DNA of 45,238 bases from JAUWKC01 sp035529895 (GTDB taxonomy: Bacteria; Planctomycetota; Phycisphaerae; Sedimentisphaerales; Anaerobacaceae): positions 1 to 45,238 of the forward strand of contig DATKVV010000047.1 in NCBI GenBank assembly GCA_035529895.1. Reading direction: 5' to 3'. Within the stretch, counting starts at the first letter, position 1; each line of letters starts with the position of its first letter. Shown here piece by piece: positions 25,116-33,649 of this stretch. Below the pieces are notes generated by a model. The model was not told the DNA's origin and searched no databases. It saw only the letters and a program-made list of their open reading frames with translations. A program made the translations under genes and the position numbers.

Positions 25116-26233
25116 TAAATGCAGGCAAAAATGCCGACCCAAAGGGACAAACAGACAAAGAACGTGCTTGGTCTCGAGGCGTAAAGGTATGCCAAAACGC
25201 CCGGGCAAGAACTGCTCTTATTCTGAACGCTTTGGCTTTCTGTTGTGCAGCGATACTTATTTTCGGGTGTGGTGGTTCCTCGCTGACGGCTTCGGACTGG
25301 CCTGATTCGGTGGCCGTTGAGCAGCTTGTGCCCGACGCGACGCGAATTGTCCGCGAGGGTCTGGCCGACCAGGAACCCTTAATCAGGGTCAATTCTATCG
25401 AGGTGGTTGCAACGACCGGGCAAATAAGATTCATGCCCGAAGTTCAAAAGCTAATGACAGACCCATTCGTTCTTGTCAGGTTCGCCTCGGCTTTGGCCGT
25501 GGGCGATTTGGAATATGCTTTGGGCGAACGCTCGGTAAGACGTTTATTTCAGGATGAAAACGAAAATGTAAGAATTGCCGCCGCCTATGCCCTCGGCAGA
25601 CTCGGCGCGGCTGACAGCTTTGAAATTCTCAGTAAATCGATACTCAGCCGGGACCTGACAGTACGGGCCAACGCCGCTTTGGCGATGGGAAAGAGCCGTG
25701 ACAAAAGGGCCTTGAAACCCTTGTATGTCGCCTTGCGGCGGGACGATTCCGACGACAGAGTCCGGTTCCAGGCCGCTCAATCCATAGCCATGCTCGGCGA
25801 TGAGAGGATTTATCCCAAGTTGTGGACAATGTTAATAAGCGCCTATTGGGATGTGCGAGTTATCGGAACAAAAGCTATGGGTGCGCTGGGAACCGCCGAA
25901 GCAAAAGCCGCCCTCACTACTATTTTGGATGATGACATAGTGGAGGTTCGACTCTCGGCGGCCGAGCAACTCGGAATGCTCGGTGAAAAAACCGGCGAGA
26001 GGGTCGTTCTCGAGGTTTTTGCGAAAAACCTCACTTCCGGCATGAATAAAGATGCCCGGGACCGAATCAATGCCTTGGCGGCCCTGGCCATCGGCCGGAT
26101 TGGTACGCCCAGCCTTACCGGGTTTCTACCTCGCCTTCTCAAAGATGACTCCAAATTCGTTCGTATCGCCGCGGCAAAGGCCGTTTTAGAGTGTATGAAC
26201 CGGGCTCGGCCCGCTGAAAAGTTCTCTATTTAG
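25112..26233 (+). CDS. HEAT-repeat lipoprotein
   Basis: This 373-aa protein has an unusually long basic N-terminal extension (~36 residues), then a hydrophobic stretch ending in ILIFGCGGSS with a lipobox (IFG-C), so it is likely a lipoprotein anchored by Cys ~53. After it, about seven HEAT/PBS-lyase-type repeats occupy residues ~75-365, for example VRIAAAYALGRLGA, VRANAALAMGKSR and VRLSAAEQLGMLG, each an LG-containing helix pair. HEAT arrays bind other proteins, so an envelope scaffold is plausible. The ATG at 25112 overlaps the lnt stop by 4 bp, implying coupling to the enzyme that completes lipoprotein acylation. The real start could be further in, since the region before the signal is long. 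Confidence 0.8.
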   Translation: MINAGKNADPKGQTDKERAWSRGVKVCQNARARTALILNALAFCCAAILIFGCGGSSLTASDWPDSVAVEQLVPDATRIVREGLADQEPLIRVNSIEVVATTGQIRFMPEVQKLMTDPFVLVRFASALAVGDLEYALGERSVRRLFQDENENVRIAAAYALGRLGAADSFEILSKSILSRDLTVRANAALAMGKSRDKRALKPLYVALRRDDSDDRVRFQAAQSIAMLGDERIYPKLWTMLISAYWDVRVIGTKAMGALGTAEAKAALTTILDDDIVEVRLSAAEQLGMLGEKTGERVVLEVFAKNLTSGMNKDARDRINALAALAIGRIGTPSLTGFLPRLLKDDSKFVRIAAAKAVLECMNRARPAEKFSI

Positions 26234-26376
26234 CTTAAGTTGTCTGTTTTAATTGGTCTTTAGTTTACGCTATTTACCAAAAATTACTTGCTTTTAGCCG
26301 GTCCGAAGTATATAATAGATTGTTGTTAACGTTGCAGTATGGTGTTCGAAGTCCTGATTAGTGAAAGGAGCCGGTC

Positions 26377-27255
26377 TTGAGCACTCTAACAAAAATCCTG
26401 ATAGTTCTGCTGACGATATCTTCGATCTTCCTGTGCGGTATTGTGGTAACCTACGTTGCCAACGCCGACAACTACAAGAAACTGTACGAGGATGAAAGGC
26501 AAGCAAAGCAACTCGCCGTTACCAGAAGGGACGCTGCCGACAAGCAGCTGGAGCAGAGCAAGAAGCAATACGAACAGCAGGAGGACAAGCTCAACAAGCA
26601 AATAACCGCGCTCAAAGCGGACGTCACCACACTCGGTGGCCAGCTCGCCAGCGTCAAAAGAGAGAATGCCGAGCTGCTCCAGAGAGTGACCGATATGGCA
26701 AGCGTGGTGGAGTCCGCCTCCCAGACCGCCAAACAGCAGACCCAGTTATTCAAGGATGCGCAGGAACAGCTAAAGCAGCTCGAGGCCAGGCAAACCAGGC
26801 AGGGAAAAGAGCTGGATGAAACCGTGGCCGAGTTGATTGCAAAAACCGCTATAATAGAAACGCTCGAATCCGACAAGAAACGCCTCGAAGAGGAAAAGTA
26901 TGCTTTGCAGTCGGAGCTCGACAAGTTTTTGCGCCAGCGCGGGAAAGAAGTCTCCTTTGTCCCGACCGTTACCCCCGAGGTAGCCCCCGCGCCGCCGCCG
27001 ATTCCCTCCGTTCCAAGGGAAATCGGCTTGAAAGCGGTGATTACCGCGGTGGACTTGAAGCACGCTATCGCCGAAATATCGATTGGTGCCGCGCACGGCG
27101 TCAAGGAAGGTATGAAATTCTTCGTTACCCGCGGCAGTCAATTCGTTTGTGAGATTGTAATCTTCAGCGTCGATGCCGAAACGTCTGTCGGTGACCTGAA
27201 ACGTATGGACCAGTTGCAGCCGAAAGTTGGTGATAACGTTTCTACTAATTTGTAG
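26377..27255 (+). CDS. Membrane-anchored coiled-coil protein with a beta C-terminal domain
   Basis: This 292-aa protein begins at a TTG at 26377 with AGGAG 9 nt upstream. One membrane helix (~6-29) anchors it. A long Glu/Lys/Gln-rich coiled coil spans ~35-195 (QLEQSKKQYEQQEDKLNKQI; QTRQGKELDETVAEL). A Pro-rich hinge (PTVTPEVAPAPPPIPSVP) leads to a small beta domain of ~80 residues with KAVITAVDLKHAIAEISIG and FFVTRGSQFVCEI. This layout recalls MreC and other periplasmic scaffold proteins but is not identical. It precedes a 52-aa membrane protein and mreBCD, so a shape or cell-wall role is inferred. Not recognised by name. Confidence 0.75.
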   Translation: MSTLTKILIVLLTISSIFLCGIVVTYVANADNYKKLYEDERQAKQLAVTRRDAADKQLEQSKKQYEQQEDKLNKQITALKADVTTLGGQLASVKRENAELLQRVTDMASVVESASQTAKQQTQLFKDAQEQLKQLEARQTRQGKELDETVAELIAKTAIIETLESDKKRLEEEKYALQSELDKFLRQRGKEVSFVPTVTPEVAPAPPPIPSVPREIGLKAVITAVDLKHAIAEISIGAAHGVKEGMKFFVTRGSQFVCEIVIFSVDAETSVGDLKRMDQLQPKVGDNVSTNL

Positions 27256-27271
27256 CGCTGTTTTATAGCTA

Positions 27272-27306
27272 ACGACCGGCCTGTACGACTGTCCGGCGCC
27301 GGTCGT
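27272..27306 (+). other. Hairpin between the coiled-coil gene and the 52-aa membrane gene
   Basis: ACGACCGGC (27272-27280) and GCCGGTCGT (27298-27306) form a perfect 9-bp stem with a 17-nt loop containing further GC pairing. There is no T-run, so it may be an mRNA-processing or stability element between operon genes rather than a terminator. It lies 18 bp before the ATG of the small gene. Confidence 0.4.
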
Positions 27307-27324
27307 AGTACGTGAGGTTGATAT

Positions 27325-27483
27325 ATGAGTCCTGAACCAAGGAGTCGCGGCGGAAATATGGCGGCACCAAGTAACCTCTATACGGTTATTCTCGCCCTTG
27401 CCCTTGCCGCAGTGGCCGCAGTGGCCATTTTTGTTGCCTACAAGTGTTATGTTCAGTATGATACTATCTTCGGAGGCGTCTGA
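27325..27483 (+). CDS. Small 52-aa single-pass membrane protein
   Basis: The ATG at 27325 has GAGG at 8-nt spacing. The protein starts MSPEPRSRGGNMAAPSNLYT and has one strongly hydrophobic Ala/Val/Ile segment (~22-41), followed by YKCYVQYDTIFGG. The short basic N-terminus suggests an N-in topology. It sits between the coiled-coil gene and mreB, a place where a co-factor of the MreB/elongasome or of the neighbouring anchor could be coded. I do not recognise it. An internal ATG at residue 12 is a possible alternative start. Confidence 0.6.
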   Translation: MSPEPRSRGGNMAAPSNLYTVILALALAAVAAVAIFVAYKCYVQYDTIFGGV

Positions 27484-27522
27484 CGCCATCCGTTGATTTT
27501 GGGGTCTGCCCAAAATTGACTA

Positions 27523-27552
27523 TTGACAACTCCACACTTTGTTATAAAGTAG
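27523..27552 (+). promoter_or_regulatory. Possible mreB promoter
   Basis: TTGACA (27523-27528) with a TAAAGT -10-like element at 16-nt spacing lies ~40 bp before the GTG start of mreB. The -10 is weak. A TTGACTATTGAC repeat-like string overlaps it, so the assignment is uncertain. Confidence 0.3.
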
Positions 27553-27588
27553 TCAATAGTTGATTGAGAATAGAGAAGGGAGTCGAAA

Positions 27589-28644
27589 GTGTTGCTGGAC
27601 ACAATCGTGGGCTGGTTCAGTATGGATATGGGTATTGACCTCGGTACCTGCACTACCCTGGTTTGTGTTCGCGACAAGGGTATTGTCCTCAATGAGCCTT
27701 CCGTGGTCGCCGTCCGCAAGGGGACCAATATCGTCCTGAACAATGGCGAAGCCGTGGGTTTGGTTGCGCGCGAAATGCTCGGCAAGACGCCCGGGTCGAT
27801 CAGCGCCATCAGACCGCTGAAGGACGGTGTAATCAGCGACTTCGAAATCACCGAGGCCATGCTCGGCTATTTTATCAAAAAGGTCCACGGACGCGGCAGC
27901 CTGATTCGGCCTCGCGTCGTAATTGCTGTCCCCAGCGGAATAACCGCCGTCGAGCGCCGCGCCGTCATCGATAGCGCCGAGCGCGCCGGCGCGCGAAGGG
28001 TCTATCTCGTCGACGAGCCTATGGCCGCGGGAATCGGAGCAGGGCTGCCCATCACCGACCCCACCGCCTCGATGATTGTCGATATCGGCGGCGGAACCAC
28101 CGAGGTGGCCATCATGAGTCTGGCCGACATCGCCACCTGCGAATCAATCCGCATCGGCGGCGACGATATGGACGAGGCCGTCATCAATCATCTTAAGAGA
28201 ACCTACAACCTGCTCATCGGCGAACCACGCGCCGAAAAGGTCAAGATACAAATCGGCTCGGCCGCTCCCCTCGATGAGGAATTGACCATGGAGGTGGCCG
28301 GCCGCGACACCATCTCGGGTCTGCCCAGAAAAATTGTTATTACCAGTGAAGAAATCCGTGAAGCCGTTCGCGAGCCTGTTGCCGCAATAATAGATGCGGT
28401 CACGGCAACTCTCGAAAAGGCCGAGCCTGAATTGGCCGCCGATTTGATTGATAACGGCATACATATCTGCGGCGGCGGCTCGCTCCTGCGCGGAATGGAT
28501 ACCGTGCTCGCAAACGCCACCGGCTTGAAGGTCATTAGAGTTGAGGACCCCCTCAGCTGTGTCGCCCGCGGCACCAGTGTCTACCTCGAAAACCTGGAGT
28601 TGTGGAAGGATACAATGGACCATAACGAATACGGATGGGAGTAA
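27589..28644 (+). CDS. mreB: Rod shape-determining protein MreB
   Basis: MreB is the bacterial actin homologue that organises lateral cell-wall synthesis at the inner membrane. The 351-aa protein has an N-terminal amphipathic helix with MGIDLGTCTTLVCVRDKGIV (phosphate-1 loop). It then has IRPLKDGVISDFEITEAML, VIAVPSGITAVERRAV, the phosphate-2 loop IVDIGGGTTEVAIMSL and the adenosine motif ICGGGSLLRGMD. It starts at the GTG at 27589, with GGGAG 7 nt upstream. It begins the classical order mreB-mreC-mreD-mrdA. MreB is found in many but not all planctomycetes and would imply a rod or elongating stage. Confidence 0.97.
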   Translation: MLLDTIVGWFSMDMGIDLGTCTTLVCVRDKGIVLNEPSVVAVRKGTNIVLNNGEAVGLVAREMLGKTPGSISAIRPLKDGVISDFEITEAMLGYFIKKVHGRGSLIRPRVVIAVPSGITAVERRAVIDSAERAGARRVYLVDEPMAAGIGAGLPITDPTASMIVDIGGGTTEVAIMSLADIATCESIRIGGDDMDEAVINHLKRTYNLLIGEPRAEKVKIQIGSAAPLDEELTMEVAGRDTISGLPRKIVITSEEIREAVREPVAAIIDAVTATLEKAEPELAADLIDNGIHICGGGSLLRGMDTVLANATGLKVIRVEDPLSCVARGTSVYLENLELWKDTMDHNEYGWE

Positions 28645-28710
28645 AAAGAAAAGTAAAAAGGTTTCCAAGACCCACGCGGCCCTTTTTATATTTTCCCTTT
28701 CCCGGCAAAT

Positions 28711-29502
28711 ATGGCAACCAAGCAGATCAGAGTTTCAGGACGAATGTTGTTTACCTGGTTGATGTTGGCCGGCCTCATTCTGCTGTTTGCCCCCCAGAAT
28801 ATCACAAATAGGTTTCAGTTCGCTTTCGCCCGCACCTTTCGCTGGCCGCTGAGCATCGGTCGAAGCATTTCCCTTTCCGCACGCTCACAGCAGCCGCCCG
28901 ACGATGTCGTTGCCCGCCGGGAATACAACCAGCTGCGAAACTACGCCGATAACCTCGAGCAAACCCTCATTCAGGAGCGCAAAAGGTCCAAGAAGCTTTA
29001 CGGACTGTACAACAAGTATATCTGGGACGGCGCCGAATTTGTCCTGGCCGAGGTTATCCGCGCATCTACCGACGGACCGTCATTCGAGCTTATCATAGAC
29101 CGCGGCCAAAACAACGGCCTGGCCAAAGACCAGTTCGTCCTCGGCGACGACGCTGTCGTTGGAACAGTCTCCGATGTCTGGCTGCACCAGGCACGCGTGA
29201 AGTTGATTACGGACGCGTCGTCAAATCTCGCGGTACAAATCGGCCGGTTTAAGGCCGTAATGAAGGGCGCCGGCGCCGGCCTGGCTAAAATTGAACTGGC
29301 CAAGCACCGGGTCAGAACAGGCGACAATGTCTATGCCGTCAAGAAGCCCGCCTTTCTCGACTCCCCCATCATAGTAGGAACTGTCATCAACTGCCAAAGT
29401 AATCAGGAGCATCCCCTCCTCTGGGACATAACGGTCAAACCTGCCTGTGATATAGAAGCACTGGAGGGCGTAGCTGTTATCGTGATGAATCGCCAAAAGT
29501 AG
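28711..29502 (+). CDS. mreC: Rod shape-determining protein MreC
   Basis: MreC is a membrane-anchored periplasmic scaffold that binds PBP2. This 263-aa protein has a single membrane segment (~12-30), then a helical dimerisation stretch (~65-105). The tandem beta-barrel core includes FELIIDRGQNNGLAKDQFVLG, AVVGTVSDVWLHQARVKLI and a C-terminal ALEGVAVIVM. The length is at the short end of the family. Translation starts at the ATG at 28711, ~66 bp after mreB. The next gene is mreD. The standard core motif order is intact. Confidence 0.93.
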   Translation: MATKQIRVSGRMLFTWLMLAGLILLFAPQNITNRFQFAFARTFRWPLSIGRSISLSARSQQPPDDVVARREYNQLRNYADNLEQTLIQERKRSKKLYGLYNKYIWDGAEFVLAEVIRASTDGPSFELIIDRGQNNGLAKDQFVLGDDAVVGTVSDVWLHQARVKLITDASSNLAVQIGRFKAVMKGAGAGLAKIELAKHRVRTGDNVYAVKKPAFLDSPIIVGTVINCQSNQEHPLLWDITVKPACDIEALEGVAVIVMNRQK

Positions 29503-29515
29503 CTGAGGACGTAAA

Positions 29516-29998
29516 ATGCGATGGTTTCGGTTTGCGGTTCTGGTTCTCGTTGCCGCGGTGCTGCAGGCCGGCCTATTGGAAAACTTCGATTTCAAGCCCG
29601 ATTTACTGCTCATCCTGCTGGTATTCTTTGGCGTTTATTGCAGAACTTCCGATGCGATAATAACCTCCTTCACCATAGGGTTTGCCGCCGACCTGATTGG
29701 CCCTGCGATGGGCCCGCAAATAATCAGCTTCGGCCTCTTCGGCAGCCTGCTTGCTTATCTGCACCGTGTTATTGTTATCAGGAAAATGCCTTACCAGGCG
29801 CTTACGATATTTATTACCGGTCTTCTGACCGGCGTCCTCGCACATCTGCTGAACTTGCTCAAAGAGCGTGTGCCCGCCTCCGGTGTCTGGGGCGGCCTTT
29901 TCGGAATCTCTCTTTGTTCGGCTGTCATCGGGCCCTTTTTGTTCTTGCCTTCCCTCTGGTGGATGCGTATAAGAACACATCGACCGAGCAGATACTAA
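29516..29998 (+). CDS. mreD: Rod shape-determining protein MreD
   Basis: This 160-aa, very hydrophobic protein has 4-5 membrane segments. It opens with FAVLVLVAAVLQAGLLENFD, followed by DLLLILLVFFGVYC, an IGFAADLIGPAMGPQIISFG stretch typical of MreD and a C-terminal amphipathic helix. MreD links MreC to the rest of the elongasome. It starts at the ATG at 29516, 13 bp after mreC, and ends 18 bp before mrdA. The family is poorly conserved, but order and topology make the call firm. Confidence 0.88.
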   Translation: MRWFRFAVLVLVAAVLQAGLLENFDFKPDLLLILLVFFGVYCRTSDAIITSFTIGFAADLIGPAMGPQIISFGLFGSLLAYLHRVIVIRKMPYQALTIFITGLLTGVLAHLLNLLKERVPASGVWGGLFGISLCSAVIGPFLFLPSLWWMRIRTHRPSRY

Positions 29999-30016
29999 TC
30001 CGATAAAACAGAACCT

Positions 30017-32095
30017 ATGTATGCCAGGCGAATCAAGATTCTTGTGGCTTTAATCGCGCTGTTGGTGATTATCTGTCTGCTGCGCCTGGCCCAGATGCAA
30101 CTGCTCTCCGGCTCATTCTATTACGATGAAGTCGACAAGCTCAGGACGGGTCCATCCCGGCAGCTTAAGACCGTCCGCGGCAGAATACTCGATAGAAATG
30201 GTAAAGTATTGGCCGCCGACGAGCCGCGGTTCCAGCTATGCATAAACTACAGGCTCACCTGTTTGTTGGACGAACGTGTCAAGCAGACGGATACAGGCGG
30301 CAGACTTCAGGACAGGCTCGAGGATTTGGACCAGGTAATCCAGAAGTGCGCCCGGTTCAAGGGTACGGAGCCCGCCCAAATAAAAGAGGAAATGCAAAGA
30401 ATAAACGACTTTGTCTGGAGCCGCCGAACCTTTCAGGCCTGGCGAACAAATTTTCCGAATACCGAAATCCTCAAAGACTACGACGACATACGAAGCATCC
30501 CGCTCTCGGCGGCAACAGCCGACTTCGAAACAAAAGAGCCGGACCCCGCAAAACGACTTGACCTTGTCAATAAGGCCGATATCGCTGAAATGAAGCAGAG
30601 CTGGCCTGTCGTGGATCTCCAGACCGATGACGACCTTTTTACCGCTCAACTGGAGTTCCTCGATGTCGGCGACGTCGATATTCTGCCCAAAGCCCAGCGC
30701 ACCTATCCTTACGGCGCCGTCGCAGCTCAAACGATAGGCTGGGTCGGTCTGCCGCAGAAACACGACAGCGAACTCTTTGCCGGCGACAGATTGTCGACCT
30801 ATCTCGAGGACGAAGTCTGTGGACGCGAAGACGGCGTCGAGTACGTCTGCGAGACTGTCCTTCGAGGCCGGCGGGGAGAATCCGTCTACGACATAGACCG
30901 CAAGCTCGTCAGCCATACCCCAACCCAGTTCGGCAAAGACGTCGCAACTACCCTCGATATCGACCTCCAGCAAAGAATCGAAACTTATATCACCGACTGC
31001 AACCTTAACACCAATTGCAAAGCGCCTACCGCGGTTGTGGTAATCGACGTTCTCACCGGCGACATCCTTGCTCTGGTTTCAACGCCCATCTACGATTTGA
31101 ACCGCGTCCGATACGACTATGCCGCACTCGAGAAAGATCCTAACGAACCCTTGCGCAATCGCGCCATAAACAAGCACTACCCGCCCGGCTCATCCATAAA
31201 ACCCCTCATCCTTATCGCCGGCCTCGAATCCGGCAGAATCACCCCCGACGAGGTCATTAGCTGTCCCGCCCAGGACTCTCCAAAAGGCTGGCCCAACTGC
31301 TGGATTTTCAACAGATACCGCACCGGCCATACCGAATGGCTGAACAAGGCTCGCAACGCCATTAAAGGCAGTTGCAACGTCTATTTCTCCCGTCTTGCCG
31401 ACAGAATCGACCCTCAGGTCTTGCAGCAGTGGCTCTTGAAGTTCGGCTATGGCCGCGAAGTCCCCTTCGCACCTCCCTCGGCCGCGGACGCCCGGCACAG
31501 CCGAAACTTAAGACAGGTTCCCGGAATAATCTCGACCCGCACCCCCTCCAACAATGAGGCCTTTAGTCCCGAGAAGTTCCCCATCGAAAGCCGCGAGAGA
31601 AGATTCTTTGGCATTGGCCAGGGCAACCTCCGCGTTACACCTCTTCAGGTGGCAAACGCAATGGCCGTCATCGCACGAAAAGGCATATACAAATTTCCCC
31701 GCCTCTTTATCGAAGACCCCAACGATTCTGAAGCTCCCCCTCTGGCCGGTCAGGTTCAAAACGATATTGCCCTCGGTATTTCACCCAAAACCCTGGACAC
31801 AATCTGCGATGGCATGAGCGCCGTTGTTAACGAGTCCGGCGGCACGGCCGCCAAAGAATTCGCTCACAGCGGCCTCACCGAACAGGGCGTAAAGGTCTAT
31901 GGCAAGACCGGCTCCACCGAAAAACCCGACCACGCCTGGTTTGCAGGCTTCGCCGCCGACGGCAAGGGCCGCAGCATTTCTATCGCCGTCCTCGTCGAGG
32001 GCGGCCAGCACGGCTCAAGCGACGCCGCGCCCCTCGCCAGGGATATCATCCACTTCTGCATCGAAGCCGGTTACGTAGGCCAGGCCCCGAACTGA
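30017..32095 (+). CDS. mrdA: Penicillin-binding protein 2 (elongasome transpeptidase)
   Basis: PBP2 cross-links peptidoglycan during elongation. The 692-aa protein has one membrane segment (~8-28), an N-terminal dimerisation domain starting at VRGRILDRNGKVLA, and a transpeptidase domain. The active-site motifs are SSIK (392-395), SCN (452-454) and KTG (630-632). The region ~80-300 is longer than in E. coli PBP2 (633 aa), with extra Cys (75, 82, 111), suggesting an expanded linker. It ends the mre operon and is followed 13 bp later by the zinc-ribbon gene. A functional PBP2 means the lineage makes peptidoglycan. Confidence 0.93.
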   Translation: MYARRIKILVALIALLVIICLLRLAQMQLLSGSFYYDEVDKLRTGPSRQLKTVRGRILDRNGKVLAADEPRFQLCINYRLTCLLDERVKQTDTGGRLQDRLEDLDQVIQKCARFKGTEPAQIKEEMQRINDFVWSRRTFQAWRTNFPNTEILKDYDDIRSIPLSAATADFETKEPDPAKRLDLVNKADIAEMKQSWPVVDLQTDDDLFTAQLEFLDVGDVDILPKAQRTYPYGAVAAQTIGWVGLPQKHDSELFAGDRLSTYLEDEVCGREDGVEYVCETVLRGRRGESVYDIDRKLVSHTPTQFGKDVATTLDIDLQQRIETYITDCNLNTNCKAPTAVVVIDVLTGDILALVSTPIYDLNRVRYDYAALEKDPNEPLRNRAINKHYPPGSSIKPLILIAGLESGRITPDEVISCPAQDSPKGWPNCWIFNRYRTGHTEWLNKARNAIKGSCNVYFSRLADRIDPQVLQQWLLKFGYGREVPFAPPSAADARHSRNLRQVPGIISTRTPSNNEAFSPEKFPIESRERRFFGIGQGNLRVTPLQVANAMAVIARKGIYKFPRLFIEDPNDSEAPPLAGQVQNDIALGISPKTLDTICDGMSAVVNESGGTAAKEFAHSGLTEQGVKVYGKTGSTEKPDHAWFAGFAADGKGRSISIAVLVEGGQHGSSDAAPLARDIIHFCIEAGYVGQAPN

Positions 32096-32108
32096 AAGGT
32101 CCGCTTGT

Positions 32109-33629
32109 ATGCAGTGCCCAAAATGCCAAGCAGAAAATCGTGACAATGCCCGGATATGCACTTCTTGCAGTTGCCTTTTGACCGATGTCGCGCCGGAAGG
32201 AACTCCTTCCAAGCCCAGGACCAGCAAGAAGGCACTCGCCTCAACCGCGATCTCAGCTATGGCGGTAGTTCTAATATGTTTCGTGAATCCTACTTTGGGC
32301 TTCATCGCTGCCGTATTTGGCCTTGTTACTGCAGTTACCTCCATCGTCGAGATAAAAAAAAGCCAGCGCAAATTGGTTGGCAAGACCTTTGCCGTTATCA
32401 CGATTGTTCTTTTCTCGATACAAATGCTCGTATTAAGCTATTGGCGCATCGATGCGCCTCCGATTCCTGACGATTACACTATCGCCGATATAAGGTCCGC
32501 CCCGCCCGAACACAATGAAAGCTACCGCCTCCTCAGTAGCCTGGCCGACCAGGATGAAAGTCGCGCCGCACCTGCTATCGGACTCTCCGAGCAGGATGTC
32601 GACAAACTGCATGAGCTCTGCGCAGTTTTCGGCAAACCGAATTACAATGAGATTTGCAGAGCGCTCGATGCAAACACTGCGAACATACTACTTCTGTGGC
32701 AACATGCTAAAGAAGGCAGAGACATCATCGACAAGCTTGCCGCTTACCCCGAAATAGCGGATTTGACAGAGCCGGACTTAGAAGCTGACTTTAAATTATT
32801 AATCAACTTGCGACATATGCGCTGTCTCTACAGCCTCTTTGTATGCCTGCAAAGTCAAGCGGGCGGCGAAGAAACTGCGCTCGAAGAACTAATGAGATTG
32901 GATTCCGTAGCTAAAAAGCTGAGCCTGAATGCCCGTTCTGTGCGCGTCAAAGAAATATGTCTTGATCTTGTTGCCAGGGTTATTTGGATTGCAAACTTCA
33001 TTGTGAACAACCCACGTACTTCTCAGCATTCGCTGATGCTGATCGCGCAGCGTTTCTCTCCACCCCTAACCGAATATCTCTCCGCGCGCAATCCTACCAT
33101 ATTTGAGTACCTTACTTGGAGAAATACGCTCTCGACAATGTTTGAAAAAGGCAGATTTAAGTACGCGAGGTTTTCTCCCTTGAAGTTGAATTCTACCTTC
33201 AGATTGTGGAGAAACTATTGTGATGGGTGGCTTGCGCTCGAAGAAAATCGACCGGAGCCCGAAAAGCTCAGGGTCTGGCCCCGCGTTTACCCAAATCTTC
33301 CTGTTACCATTGATTCTGATGGCAATCTTCCCTGGTACTACAAGGCCTACAACCCCCTTGGGAGCGCGATGTCTCCAAGTATCCTACCCGACCTCGAAAG
33401 AATGTTTCACCTGAAAACCAAGCGGCAGGTCTATTCGGACCTGTTTCTAATCGTCCTAAACAAGAGGCTTGGCAAGCCGGTCAGCTTGAAGGCGCGAGCT
33501 TGCGGCGATGAGTATATCATTGACCTCGAAAAGAATAGGATATTCAGCCCCGGCCCTGACGCCAAACCTGACACGCGGGACGATATAAAGCTCCTGATAA
33601 ATCCCGAGGTCGTAAATTTTGCCAGGTAG
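32109..33629 (+). CDS. Zinc-ribbon membrane protein of unknown function
   Basis: This 506-aa protein begins with a zinc ribbon (CPKC...CTSC, residues ~3-21). Two or three membrane segments follow (~48-110: AISAMAVVLICFVNPTLGFI; LVLSYWRI), then a large ~390-residue extracytoplasmic, helix-rich region. Its last ~40 residues carry SPGPDAKPDTRDDI, a beta-strand/Asp motif common in planctomycete secreted and pseudopilin-like proteins. I do not recognise the central region. It follows mrdA by 13 bp, so it is probably co-transcribed with the shape genes. A regulatory or anchoring role at the wall is a guess. Confidence 0.75.
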   Translation: MQCPKCQAENRDNARICTSCSCLLTDVAPEGTPSKPRTSKKALASTAISAMAVVLICFVNPTLGFIAAVFGLVTAVTSIVEIKKSQRKLVGKTFAVITIVLFSIQMLVLSYWRIDAPPIPDDYTIADIRSAPPEHNESYRLLSSLADQDESRAAPAIGLSEQDVDKLHELCAVFGKPNYNEICRALDANTANILLLWQHAKEGRDIIDKLAAYPEIADLTEPDLEADFKLLINLRHMRCLYSLFVCLQSQAGGEETALEELMRLDSVAKKLSLNARSVRVKEICLDLVARVIWIANFIVNNPRTSQHSLMLIAQRFSPPLTEYLSARNPTIFEYLTWRNTLSTMFEKGRFKYARFSPLKLNSTFRLWRNYCDGWLALEENRPEPEKLRVWPRVYPNLPVTIDSDGNLPWYYKAYNPLGSAMSPSILPDLERMFHLKTKRQVYSDLFLIVLNKRLGKPVSLKARACGDEYIIDLEKNRIFSPGPDAKPDTRDDIKLLINPEVVNFAR

Positions 33630-33649
33630 CGCCGTCAGTCCCGGGAGGC

